In this document: piece after piece, positions 11,406 through 25,000 of the stretch | How positions within the stretch are numbered: the stretch's first letter is position 1 | Layout: each line of letters begins with the position of its first letter | Source of the DNA: Siphonodentalium dalli | Taxonomy: Eukaryota > Mollusca > Scaphopoda > Gadilida > Siphonodentaliidae | NCBI GenBank assembly: GCA_032622095.1 | Contig: CP136063.1 | Span: 35,750,106-35,814,105, forward strand | DNA length: 64,000 nt | Reading direction: 5' to 3' | The notes under the pieces: model-generated | Databases searched by the model: none | What the model was told of the DNA's origin: nothing | Seen by the model: only the letters and a program-made list of their open reading frames with translations | Program-made: the position numbers and the translations under genes

Positions 11406-14400
11406 TAATACCAAATGCTCTCACCATACCCAGAAGCTGCACGTTGCATGGAAAATGATATATTGAGATGTCTGCCTAAGGTCGGATTATTTCAAGAGTC
11501 TCCCGAATGTCTTTTCATGTTGTTAGGTATATGTATATCATTACATGGTATTGGTTATAATAATTAAAGGCACGGGCGGCGTTCGTTGCAGAACTATTCA
11601 TATGTAATCAAATCGCCACCAACAGATGGAATATTAAAATATATATAGCTGTGTCGAGATGTCTCCCTAAGGTCGGATTATTTCAAGAGTCTCCCTAATG
11701 TCGTTAATTTTGTTAGCTATATGTATATGTATATCAGTACATGGAATTGGTTATAATAATTAAAGGCACGGGCCGTGTTCGTTGCAGAAATATTGATATG
11801 TGGTCAAATCGCCACCAACAGATGGAATATTAAAATATGTACAGTTTTGTTCGTATGCAAACGTAATCAGCGCACGAATAGTGTATTGTCCTCAATGTGT
11901 ACGATGATTGCGTAAACAACAGCATGCTCGTGTTACAGAAGTTTTGCTTCTGTTTACATAACACAACGCAATCATATTGGTTAATCACACAAACATTATA
12001 TAAACGCTCTTCATTATTTCCATATAAGAAAAATAGTAACAAACAACGCTCTTTATGCTTACCATATCCGGATCTATACAATAGTCAGGAAACGTAACGG
12101 TTTTTTCCTTTTGTTTGCACAACAAAGTGAAAACAATTGACAATAACATACTGTTTATGCCATATTTCTGTATGATATAACAACAACTTCTGCCTATATT
12201 TTACTATTTCTGTTTATGGCGGTTTTTGACGGAGATGAATATTTTAATAGCATACCCACCGCCAACACCGCCCGTATCTTTAATATGAGCAATAAAAGAT
12301 GTTTTTTTATTAATACCAAATGCTCTCACCATACCAGAAGCTGCACGTTGCATGGAAAATGATATATTGAGATGTCTGCTTAAGGTCGGATTATTTCAAG
12401 AGTCTCCCGAATGTCGTTTCATGTTGTTAGGTATATGTATATCATTACATGGTATTGGTTATAATAATTAAAGGCACGGGCGGCATTCGTTGCAGAACTA
12501 TTCATATGTGATCAAATCGCCACCAACAGATGGAAAATTAAAATATATATAGCTTTGTCGAGATGTCTCCCTAAGGTCGGATTATTTCAAGAGTCTCCCT
12601 AATGTCGTTAATTTTGTTAGCTATATGTATATGTGTATGAGTACATGGCATTGGTTATAATAATTAAAGGCACGGGCGGTGTTCGTTGCATACATATTAA
12701 TATGTGGTCAAATCGCCACCAACAGATGGAATATTAAAACATGTACAGTTTTGTTCATATGCAAACGTAATCAGCGCACGAATAGTGTATTGTCCTCAAT
12801 GTGTACGATGATTGCGTAAACAACAGCATGCTCGTGTTACAGAAGTTTTGCTTCTGTTTACATAACACAACGCAATCATATTGGTTAATCACACAAACAT
12901 TATATAAACGCTCTTCATTATTTCCATATAAGAAAAATAGTAACAAACAACGCTCTTTATGCTTACCATATCCGGATCTATACAATAGTCAGGAAACGTA
13001 ACGGTTTTTTCCTTTTGTTTGCACAACAAAGTGAAAACAATTGACAATAACATACTGTTTATGCCATATTTCTGTATGATATAACAACAACTTCTGCCTA
13101 TATTTTACTATTTCTGTTTATGGCGGTTTTTGACGGAGATGAATATTTAACAGCATACCCACCCGTCCCACCGCCAACACCGCCCGTATCTTTAATATGA
13201 GCAATAAAAGATATTTTTTTATTAATACCAAATGCTCTCACCATACCCATGCAGAAGCTGCACGTTGCATGGAAAATGATATATTGAGATGTCTGCTTAA
13301 GGTCGGATTATTTCAAGAGTCTCCCGAATGTCGTTTTCATGTTGTTAGGTATATGTATATCATTACATGGTATTGGTTATAATAATTAAAGGCACGGGCG
13401 GGATTCGTTGCAGAACTATTCATATGTGATCAAATCGCCACCAACAGATGGAAAATTAAAATATATATAGCTTTGTCGAGATGTCTCCCTAAGGTCGGAT
13501 TATTTCAAGAGTCTCCCTAATGTCGTTAATTTTGTTAGCTATATGTATATGTATATCAGTACATGGCATTGGTTATAATAATTAAAGGCACGGGTGGCGT
13601 TCGTTGCAGAACTATTCATGCATATGTGATCAAATCGCCACCAACAGATGGAATATTAAAATATATATAGCTTTGTCGAGATGTCTCCCTAAGGTCGGAT
13701 TATTTCAAGAGTCTCCCTAATGTCGTTAATTGTGTTAGCTATATGTATATGTATATCAGTACATGGCATTGGTTATAATAATTAAAGGCACGGGCGGTGT
13801 TCGTTGCAGAAATATTAATATGTGGTCAAATCGCCACCAACAGATGGAATATTAAAATATGTACAGTTTTGTTCATATACAAACGTAATCAGCGCATGAA
13901 TAGTGTATTGTCCTCAATGTGTACGATGATTGCGTAAACAACAGCATGCTCGTTTTACGGAAGTTTTGCTTCTGTTTACATAACACAACGCAATCAAATT
14001 GGTTAATCACACAAACATTATATAAACGCTCTTCATTATTTCCATATAAGAAATATAGTAACAAACAACGCTCTTTATGCTTACCATATCCGGATCTATA
14101 AAAAAGTCAGGAAACGTAACGTACTGTTTATGCCATAGTTCTGTATGATATAACAGCAAATTCTGCCTATATTTTACTATTTCTGTTTATGGCGGTTTTT
14201 GACGGAGCTGAATATTTTAACAGCATACCCACCGCCAAAGACAGCCCGTATCTTTAATATGAGCAATAACAGATGTTTTTTTATTAATACCAAATGCTCT
14301 CACCATACCCAGAAGCTGCACGTTGCATGGAAAATGATATATTGAGATGTCTGCCTAAGGTCGGATTATTTCAAGAGTCTCCCGAATGTCTTTTCATGTT

Positions 14401-15162
14401 GTTAGGTATATGTATATCATTACATGGTATTGGTTATAATAATTAAAGGCACGGGCGGCGTTCGTTGCAGAACTATTCATATGTGATCAAATCGCCACCA
14501 ACAGATGGAATATTAAAATATATATAGCTGTGTCGAGATGTCTCCCTAAGGTCGGATTATTTCAAGAGTCTCCCTAATGTCGTTAATTTTGTTAGCTATA
14601 TGTATATGTATATCAGTACATGGAATTGGTTATAATAATTAAAGGCACGGGCCGTGTTCGTTGCATAAATATTGATATGTGGTCAAATCGCCACCAACAG
14701 ATGGAATATTAAAATATGTACAGTTTTGTTCATATGCAAACGTAATCAGCGCACGAATAGTGTATTGTCCTCAATGTGTACGATGATTGCGTAAACAACA
14801 GCATGCTCGTGTTACAGAAGTTTTGCTTCTGTTTACATAACACAACGCAATCATATTGGTTAATCACACAAACATTATATAAACGCTCTTCATTATTTCC
14901 ATATAAGAAAAATAGTAACAAACAACGCTCTTTATGCTTACCATATCCGGATCTATACAATAGTCAGGAAACGTAACGGTTTTTTCCTTTTGTTTGCACA
15001 ACAAAGTGAAAACAATTGACAATAACATACTGTTTATGCCATATTTCTGTATGATATAACAACAACTTCTGCCTATATTTTACTATTTCTGTTTATGGCG
15101 GTTTTTGACGGAGATGAATATTTTAACAGCATACCCACCGCCAACACCGACCGTATCTTTAA

Positions 15163-15543
15163 TATGAGCAATAAAAGATGTTTTTTTATTAATACCAAAT
15201 GCTCTCATCATACCCAGAAGCTGCACGTTGCATGGAAAATGATATATTGAGATGTCTGCCTAAGGTCGGATTATTTCAAGAGTCTCCCGAATGTCGTTTC
15301 ATGTTGTTAGGTATATGTATATCATTACATGGTATTGGTTATAATAATTAAAGGCACGGGCGCCGTTCGTTGCAGAACTATTCATATGTGATCAAATCGC
15401 CACCAACAGATGGAATATTAAAATATATATAGCTTTGTCGAGATGTCTCCCTAAGGTCGGATTATTTCAAGAGTCTCCCTAATGTCGTTAATTTTGTTAG
15501 CTATATGTATATGTATATCAGTACATGGCATTGGTTATAATAA
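15163..15543 (+). repeat. Representative satellite linker with nested sub-repeat
   Basis: Linker A (15163-15347) runs from the right MITE end to a second TTAAAGGCACGGGCG. About 90 bp of MITE left end follows (15348-15437), then linker B (to 15543), which repeats GAGATGTCTNCCTAAGGTCG, GATTATTTCAAGAGTCTCCC, TTAGCTATATGTATATG and CATGGYATTGGTTATAATAA. Linker B plus MITE left end is therefore a roughly 196-bp sub-repeat that expanded separately. It occurs once more in the units near 7.9-8.3, 9.0-9.4 and 13.4-13.8 kb. Confidence 0.85.
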
Positions 15544-16067
15544 TTAAAGGCACGGGCGGTGTTCGTTGCATACATATTAATATGTGGTCAAATCGCCACC
15601 AACAGATGGAATATTAAAACATGTACAGTTTTGTTCATATGCAAACGTAATCAGCGCGTGAATAGTGTATTGTCCTCAATGTGTACGATGATTGCGTAAA
15701 CAACAGCATGCTCGTGTTACAGAAGTTTTGCTTCTGTTTACATAACACAACGCAATCATATTGGTTAATCCCACAAACATTATATAAACGCTCTTCATTA
15801 TTTCCATATAAGAAAAATAGTAACAAACAACGCTCTTTATGCTTACCATATCCGGATCTATACAAAAGTCAGGAAACGTAACGGTTTTTTCCTTTTGTTT
15901 GCACAACAAAGTGAAAACAATTGACAATAACATACTGTTTATGCCATATTTCTGTATGATATAACAACAACTTCTGCCTATATTTTACTATTTCTGTTTA
16001 TGTCGGTTTTTGACGGAGATGAATATTTTAACAGCATACCCACCGCCAACACCGCCCGTATCTTTAA
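15544..16067 (+). mobile_element. Representative piggyBac-type MITE (array copy)
   Basis: A 524-bp element bounded by TTAA. Left end TTAAAGGCACGGGCGGTGTT; right end read in reverse TTAAAGATACGGGCGGTGTT (18 of 20 identical). TTAA targets are characteristic of piggyBac. It contains a small perfect hairpin (ACAGAAG-TTTTG-CTTCTGT, 15719-15737), two AACGCTCTT words each followed by CCATAT, and no transposase. The copies at 29601-30056 and 32197-32747, which flank a piggyBac transposase, share this sequence from end to end, which is my reason for the family assignment. Confidence 0.85.
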
Positions 16068-19000
16068 TATGAGCAATAAAAGATGTTTTTTTATTAATAC
16101 CAAATGCTCTCACCATACCCAGAAGCTGCACGTTGCATGGAAAATGATATATTGAGATGTCTGCTTAAGGTCGGATTATTTCAAGAGTCTCCCGAATGTC
16201 GTTTCATGTTGTTAGGTATATGTATATCATTACATGGTATTGGTTATAATAATTAAAGGCACGGGCGGCATTCGTTGCAGAACTATTCATATGTGATCAA
16301 ATCGCCACCAACAGATGGAAAATTAAAATATATATAGCTTTGTCGAGATGTCTCCCTAAGGTCGGATTATTTCAAGAGTCTCCCTAATGTCGTTAATTTT
16401 GTTAGCTATATGTATATGTATATGAGTACATGGCATTGGTTATAATAATTAAAGGCACGGGCGGTGTTCGTTGCATACATATTAATATGTGGTCAAATCG
16501 CCACCAACAGATGGAATATTAAAACATGTACAGTTTTGTTCATATGCAAACGTAATCAGCGCGTGAATAGTGTATTGTCCTCAATGTGTACGATGATTGC
16601 GTAAACAACAGCATGCTCGTGATACAGAAGTTTTGCTTCTGTTTACAAAACACAACGCAATCATATTGGTTAATCACACAAACATTATATAAACGCTCTT
16701 CGTTATTTCCATATAAGAAAAATAGTAACAAACAACGCTCTTTAAGCTTACCATATCCGGATCTATACAAAAGTCAGGAAACGTAACGGTTTTTTTCCTT
16801 TTGTTTGCACAACAAAGTGAAAACAATTGACAATAACATACTGTTTATGCCATATTTCTGTATGATATAACAACAACTTCTGCCTATATTTTACTATTTC
16901 TGTTTATGGCGGTTTTTGACGGAGATGAATATTTTAATAGCATACCCACCGCCAACACCGCCCGTATCTTTAATATGAGCAATAAAAGATGTTTTTTATT
17001 AATACCAAATGCTCTCACCATACCCAGAAGCTGCACGATGCATGGAAAATGATATATTGAGATGTCTGCTTAAGGTCGGATTATTTCAAGAGTCTCCCGA
17101 ATGTCGTTTCATGTTGTTAGGTATATGTATATCATTACATGGTATTGGTTATAATAATTAAAGGCACGGGCGGCATTCGTTGCAGAACTATTCATATGTG
17201 ATCAAATCGCCACCAACAGATGGAATATTAAAATATATATAGCTGTGTCGAGTTGTCTCCCTAAGGTCGGATTATTTCAAGAGTCTCCCTAATGTCGTTA
17301 ATTTTGTTAGCTATATGTATATGTATATCAGTACATGGAATTGGTTATAATAATTAAAGGCACGGGCCGTGTTCGTTGCATAAATATTGATATGTGGTCA
17401 AATCGCCACCAACAGATGGAATATTAAAATATGTACAGTTTTGTTCATATGCAAACGTAATCAGCGCACGAATAGTGTATTGTCCTCAATGTGTACGATG
17501 ATTGCGTAAACAACAGCATGCTCGTGTTACAGAAGTTTTGCTTCTGTTTACATAACACAACGCAATCATATTGGTTAATCACACAAACATTATATAAACG
17601 CTCTTCATTATTTCCATATAAGAAAAATAGTAACAAACAACGCTCTTTATGCTTACCATATCCGGATCTATACAATAGTCAGGAAACGTAACGGTTTTTT
17701 CCTTTTGTTTGCACAACAAAGTGAAAACAATTGACAATAACATACTGTTTATGCCATATTTCTGTATGATATAACAACAACTTCTGCCTATATTTTACTA
17801 TTTCTGTTTATGGCGGTTTTTGACGGAGATGAATATTTTAACAGCATACCCACCGCCAACACCGACCGTATCTTTAATATGAGCAATAAAAGATGTTTTT
17901 TTATTAATACCAAATGCTCTCATCATACCCAGAAGCTGCACGTTGCATGGAAAATGATATATTGAGATGTCTGCCTAAGGTCGGATTATTTCAAGAGTCT
18001 CCCGAATGTCGTTTCATGTTGTTAGGTATATGTATATCATTACATGGTATTGGTTATAATAATTAAAGGCACGGGCGCCGTTCGTTGCAGAACTATTCAT
18101 ATGTGATCAAATCGCCACCAACAGATGGAATATTAAAATATATATAGCTTTGTCGAGATGTCTCCCTAAGGTCGGATTATTTCAAGAGTCTCCCTAATGT
18201 CGTTAATTTTGTTAGCTATATGTATATGTATATCAGTACATGGCATTGGTTATAATAATTAAAGGCACGGGCGGTGTTCGTTGCATACATATTAATATGT
18301 GGTCAAATCGCCACCAACAGATGGAATATTAAAACATGTACAGTTTTGTTCATATGCAAACGTAATCAGCGCGTGAATAGTGTATTGTCCTCAATGTGTA
18401 CGATGATTGCGTAAACAACAGCATGCTCGTGTTACAGAAGTTTTGCTTCTGTTTACAAAACACAACGCAATCATATTGGTTAATCCCACAAACATTATAT
18501 AAACGCTCTTCATTATTTCCATATAAGAAAAATAGTAACAAACAACGCTCTTTATGCTTACCATATCCGGATCTATACAAAAGTCAGGAAACGTAACGGT
18601 TTTTTCCTTTTGTTTGCACAACAAAGTGAAAACAATTGACAATAACATACTGTTTATGCCATATTTCTGTATGATATAACAACAACTTCTGCCTATATTT
18701 TACTATTTCTGTTTATGTCGGTTTTTGACGGAGATGAATATTTTAACAGCATACCCACCGCCAACACCGCCCGTATCTTTAATATGAGCAATAAAAGATG
18801 TTTTTTTATTAATACCAAATGCTCTCACCATACCCAGAAGCTGCACGTTGCATGGAAAATGATATATTGAGATGTCTGCTTAAGGTCGGATTATTTCAAG
18901 AGTCTCCCGAATGTCGTTTCATGTTGTTAGGTATATGTATATCATTACATGGTATTGGTTATAATAATTAAAGGCACGGGCGGCATTCGTTGCAGAACTA

Positions 19001-22000
19001 TTCATATGTGATCAAATCGCCACCAACAGATGGAAAATTAAAATATATATAGCTTTGTCGAGATGTCTCCCTAAGGTCGGATTATTTCAAGAGTCTCCCT
19101 AATGTCGTTAATTTTGTTAGCTATATGTATATGTATATGAGTACATGGCATTGGTTATAATAATTAAAGGCACGGGCGGTGTTCGTTGCATACATATTAA
19201 TATGTGGTCAAATCGCCACCAACAGATGGAATATTAAAACATGTACAGTTTTGTTCATATGCAAACGTAATCAGCGCGTGAATAGTGTATTGTCCTCAAT
19301 GTGTACGATGATTGCGTAAACAACAGCATGCTCGTGATACAGAAGTTTTGCTTCTGTTTACAAAACACAACGCAATCATATTGGTTAATCACACAAACAT
19401 TATATAAACGCTCTTCGTTATTTCCATATAAGAAAAATAGTAACAAACAACGCTCTTTAAGCTTACCATATCCGGATCTATACAAAAGTCAGGAAACGTA
19501 ACGGTTTTTTTCCTTTTGTTTGCACAACAAAGTGAAAACAATTGACAATAACATACTGTTTATGCCATATTTCTGTATGATATAACAACAACTTCTGCCT
19601 ATATTTTACTATTTCTGTTTATGGCGGTTTTTGACGGAGATGAATATTTTAACAGCATACCCACCGCCAACACCGACCGTATCTTTAATATGAGCAATAA
19701 AAGATGTTTTTTTATTAATACCAAATGCTCTCATCATACCCAGAAGCTGCACGTTGCATGGAAAATGATATATTGAGATGTCTGCCTAAGGTCGGATTAT
19801 TTCAAGAGTCTCCCGAATGTCGTTTCATGTTGTTAGGTATATGTATATCATTACATGGTATTGGTTATAATAATTAAAGGCACGGGCGCCGTTCGTTGCA
19901 GAACTATTCATATGTGATCAAATCGCCACCAACAGATGGAATATTAAAATATATATAGCTTTGTCGAGATGTCTCCCTAAGGTCGGATTATTTCAAGAGT
20001 CTCCCTAATGTCGTTAATTTTGTTAGCTATATGTATATGTATATCAGTACATGGCATTGGTTATAATAATTAAAGGCACGGGCGGTGTTCGTTGCATACA
20101 TATTAATATGTGGTCAAATCGCCACCAACAGATGGAATATTAAAACATGTACAGTTTTGTTCATATGCAAACGTAATCAGCGCGTGAATAGTGTATTGTC
20201 CTCAATGTGTACGATGATTGCGTAAACAACAGCATGCTCGTGTTACAGAAGTTTTGCTTCTGTTTACATAACACAACGCAATCATATTGGTTAATCCCAC
20301 AAACATTATATAAACGCTCTTCATTATTTCCATATAAGAAAAATAGTAACAAACAACGCTCTTTATGCTTACCATATCCGGATCTATACAAAAGTCAGGA
20401 AACGTAACGGTTTTTTCCTTTTGTTTGCACAACAAAGTGAAAACAATTGACAATAACATACTGTTGATGCCATATTTCTGTATGATATAACAACAACTTC
20501 TGCCTATATTTTACTATTTCTGTTTATGTCGGTTTTTGACGGAGATGAATATTTTAACAGCATACCCACCGCCAACACCGCCCGTATCTTTAATATGAGC
20601 AATAAAAGATGTTTTTTTATTAATACCAAATGCTCTCACCATACCCAGAAGCTGCACGTTGCATGGAAAATGATATATTGAGATGTCTGCTTAAGGTCGG
20701 ATTATTTCAAGAGTCTCCCGAATGTCGTTTCATGTTGTTAGGTATATGTATATCATTACATGGTATTGGTTATAATAATTAAAGGCACGGGCGGCATTCG
20801 TTGCAGAACTATTCATATGTGATCAAATCGCCACCAACAGATGGAAAATTAAAATATATATAGCTTTGTCGAGATGTCTCCCTAAGGTCGGATTATTTCA
20901 AGAGTCTCCCTAATGTCGTTAATTTTGTTAGCTATATGTATATGTATATGAGTACATGGCATTGGTTATAATAATTAAAGGCACGGGCGGTGTTCGTTGC
21001 ATACATATTAATATGTGGTCAAATCGCCACCAACAGATGGAATATTAAAACATGTACAGTTTTGTTCATATGCAAACGTAATCAGCGCGTGAATAGTGTA
21101 TTGTCCTCAATGTGTACGATGATTGCGTAAACAACAGCATGCTCGTGATACAGAAGTTTTGCTTCTGTTTACAAAACACAACGCAATCATATTGGTTAAT
21201 CACACAAACATTATATAAACGCTCTTCGTTATTTCCATATAAGAAAAATAGTAACAAACAACGCTCTTTAAGCTTACCATATCCGGATCTATACAAAAGT
21301 CAGGAAACGTAACGGTTTTTTTCCTTTTGTTTGCACAACAAAGTGAAAACAATTGACAATAACATACTGTTTATGCCATATTTCTGTATGATATAACAAC
21401 AACTTCTGCCTATATTTTACTATTTCTGTTTATGGCGGTTTTTGACGGAGATGAATATTTTAATAGCATACCCACCGCCAACACCGCCCGTATCTTTAAT
21501 ATGAGCAATAAAAGATGTTTTTTATTAATACCAAATGCTCTCACCATACCCAGAAGCTGCACGATGCATGGAAAATGATATATTGAGATGTCTGCTTAAG
21601 GTCGGATTATTTCAAGAGTCTCCCGAATGTCGTTTCATGTTGTTAGGTATATGTATATCATTACATGGTATTGGTTATAATAATTAAAGGCACGGGCGGC
21701 ATTCGTTGCAGAACTATTCATATGTGATCAAATCGCCACCAACAGATGGAATATTAAAATATATATAGCTGTGTCGAGTTGTCTCCCTAAGGTCGGATTA
21801 TTTCAAGAGTCTCCCTAATGTCGTTAATTTTGTTAGCTATATGTATATGTATATCAGTACATGGAATTGGTTATAATAATTAAAGGCACGGGCCGTGTTC
21901 GTTGCATAAATATTGATATGTGGTCAAATCGCCACCAACAGATGGAATATTAAAATATGTACAGTTTTGTTCATATGCAAACGTAATCAGCGCACGAATA

Positions 22001-25000
22001 GTGTATTGTCCTCAATGTGTACGATGATTGCGTAAACAACAGCATGCTCGTGTTACAGAAGTTTTGCTTCTGTTTACATAACACAACGCAATCATATTGG
22101 TTAATCACACAAACATTATATAAACGCTCTTCATTATTTCCATATAAGAAAAATAGTAACAAACAACGCTCTTTATGCTTACCATATCCGGATCTATACA
22201 ATAGTCAGGAAACGTAACGGTTTTTTCCTTTTGTTTGCACAACAAAGTGAAAACAATTGACAATAACATACTGTTTATGCCATATTTCTGTATGATATAA
22301 CAACAACTTCTGCCTATATTTTACTATTTCTGTTTATGGCGGTTTTTGACGGAGATGAATATTTTAACAGCATACCCACCGCCAACACCGACCGTATCTT
22401 TAATATGAGCAATAAAAGATGTTTTTTTATTAATACCAAATGCTCTCATCATACCCAGAAGCTGCACGTTGCATGGAAAATGATATATTGAGATGTCTGC
22501 CTAAGGTCGGATTATTTCAAGAGTCTCCCGAATGTCGTTTCATGTTGTTAGGTATATGTATATCATTACATGGTATTGGTTATAATAATTAAAGGCACGG
22601 GCGCCGTTCGTTGCAGAACTATTCATATGTGATCAAATCGCCACCAACAGATGGAATATTAAAATATATATAGCTTTGTCGAGATGTCTCCCTAAGGTCG
22701 GATTATTTCAAGAGTCTCCCTAATGTCGTTAATTTTGTTAGCTATATGTATATGTATATCAGTACATGGCATTGGTTATAATAATTAAAGGCACGGGCGG
22801 TGTTCGTTGCATACATATTAATATGTGGTCAAATCGCCACCAACAGATGGAATATTAAAACATGTACAGTTTTGTTCATATGCAAACGTAATCAGCGCGT
22901 GAATAGTGTATTGTCCTCAATGTGTACGATGATTGCGTAAACAACAGCATGCTCGTGTTACAGAAGTTTTGCTTCTGTTTACATAACACAACGCAATCAT
23001 ATTGGTTAATCCCACAAACATTATATAAACGCTCTTCATTATTTCCATATAAGAAAAATAGTAACAAACAACGCTCTTTATGCTTACCATATCCGGATCT
23101 ATACAAAAGTCAGGAAACGTAACGGTTTTTTCCTTTTGTTTGCACAACAAAGTGAAAACAATTGACAATAACATACTGTTTATGCCATATTTCTGTATGA
23201 TATAACAACAACTTCTGCCTATATTTTACTATTTCTGTTTATGTCGGTTTTTGACGGAGATGAATATTTTAACAGCATACCCACCGCCAACACCGCCCGT
23301 ATCTTTAATATGAGCAATAAAAGATGTTTTTTTATTAATACCAAATGCTCTCACCATACCCAGAAGCTGCACGTTGCATGGAAAATGATATATTGAGATG
23401 TCTGCTTAAGGTCGGATTATTTCAAGAGTCTCCCGAATGTCGTTTCATGTTGTTAGGTATATGTATATCATTACATGGTATTGGTTATAATAATTAAAGG
23501 CACGGGCGGCATTCGTTGCAGAACTATTCATATGTGATCAAATCGCCACCAACAGATGGAAAATTAAAATATATATAGCTTTGTCGAGATGTCTCCCTAA
23601 GGTCGGATTATTTCAAGAGTCTCCCTAATGTCGTTAATTTTGTTAGCTATATGTATATGTATATGAGTACATGGCATTGGTTATAATAATTAAAGGCACG
23701 GGCGGTGTTCGTTGCATACATATTAATATGTGGTCAAATCGCCACCAACAGATGGAATATTAAAACATGTACAGTTTTGTTCATATGCAAACGTAATCAG
23801 CGCGTGAATAGTGTATTGTCCTCAATGTGTACGATGATTGCGTAAACAACAGCATGCTCGTGATACAGAAGTTTTGCTTCTGTTTACAAAACACAACGCA
23901 ATCATATTGGTTAATCACACAAACATTATATAAACGCTCTTCGTTATTTCCATATAAGAAAAATAGTAACAAACAACGCTCTTTAAGCTTACCATATCCG
24001 GATCTATACAAAAGTCAGGAAACGTAACGGTTTTTTTCCTTTTGTTTGCACAACAAAGTGAAAACAATTGACAATAACATACTGTTTATGCCATATTTCT
24101 GTATGATATAACAACAACTTCTGCCTATATTTTACTATTTCTGTTTATGGCGGTTTTTGACGGAGATGAATATTTTAATAGCATACCCACCGCCAACACC
24201 GCCCGTATCTTTAATATGAGCAATAAAAGATGTTTTTTATTAATACCAAATGCTCTCACCATACCCAGAAGCTGCACGATGCATGGAAAATGATATATTG
24301 AGATGTCTGCTTAAGGTCGGATTATTTCAAGAGTCTCCCGAATGTCGTTTCATGTTGTTAGGTATATGTATATCATTACATGGTATTGGTTATAATAATT
24401 AAAGGCACGGGCGGCATTCGTTGCAGAACTATTCATATGTGATCAAATCGCCACCAACAGATGGAATATTAAAATATATATAGCTTTGTCGAGATGTCTC
24501 CCTAAGGTCGGATTATTTCAAGAGTCTCCCTAATGTCGTTAATTTTGTTAGCTATATGTATATGTATATCAGGACATGGCATTGGTTATAATAATTAAAG
24601 GCACGGGCGGTGTTCGTTGCAGAAATATTAATATGTGGTCAAATCGCCACCAACAGATGGAATATTAAAATATGTACAGTTTTGTTCATATGCAAACGTA
24701 ATCAGCGCATGAATAGTGTATTGTCCTCAATGTGTACGATGATTGCGTAAACAACAGCATGCTCGTGTTATAAAAGCTTTGCTTCTGTTTACATAACACA
24801 ACGCAATCATATTAGTTAATTACACAAACATTATATAAACGCTCTTCATTATTTCCATATAAGAAATATAGTAACAAACAACGCTCTTTATGCTTACCAT
24901 ATCCGGATCTATACAAAAGTCAGGAAACGTAACGTAAAGTTTATGCCATAGTTCTGTATGATATAACAACAAATTCTGCCTATATTTTACTATTTCTGTT

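Larger units (their letters stand above)
14639..24214 (+). repeat. Higher-order repeat block, order ABCABCBCABC
   Basis: Three 905-bp variants recur. A has GGCCGTGTTCGTTGCATAAA. B has 'TAATCCCACAAAC' and 'TGTCGGTTTTTGAC'. C has 'CGTGATACAGAAG', 'CTTCGTTATTTCC' and 'TTTAAGCTTACC'. Copies of A start at 14639, 17354, 21880; B at 15544, 18259, 20070, 22785; C at 16449, 19164, 20975, 23690. The A-B-C period is 2715 bp. Copies of one type differ at only a few sites, while types differ at many more. The block 16449-18782 reappears at 20975-23308. Confidence 0.85.
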
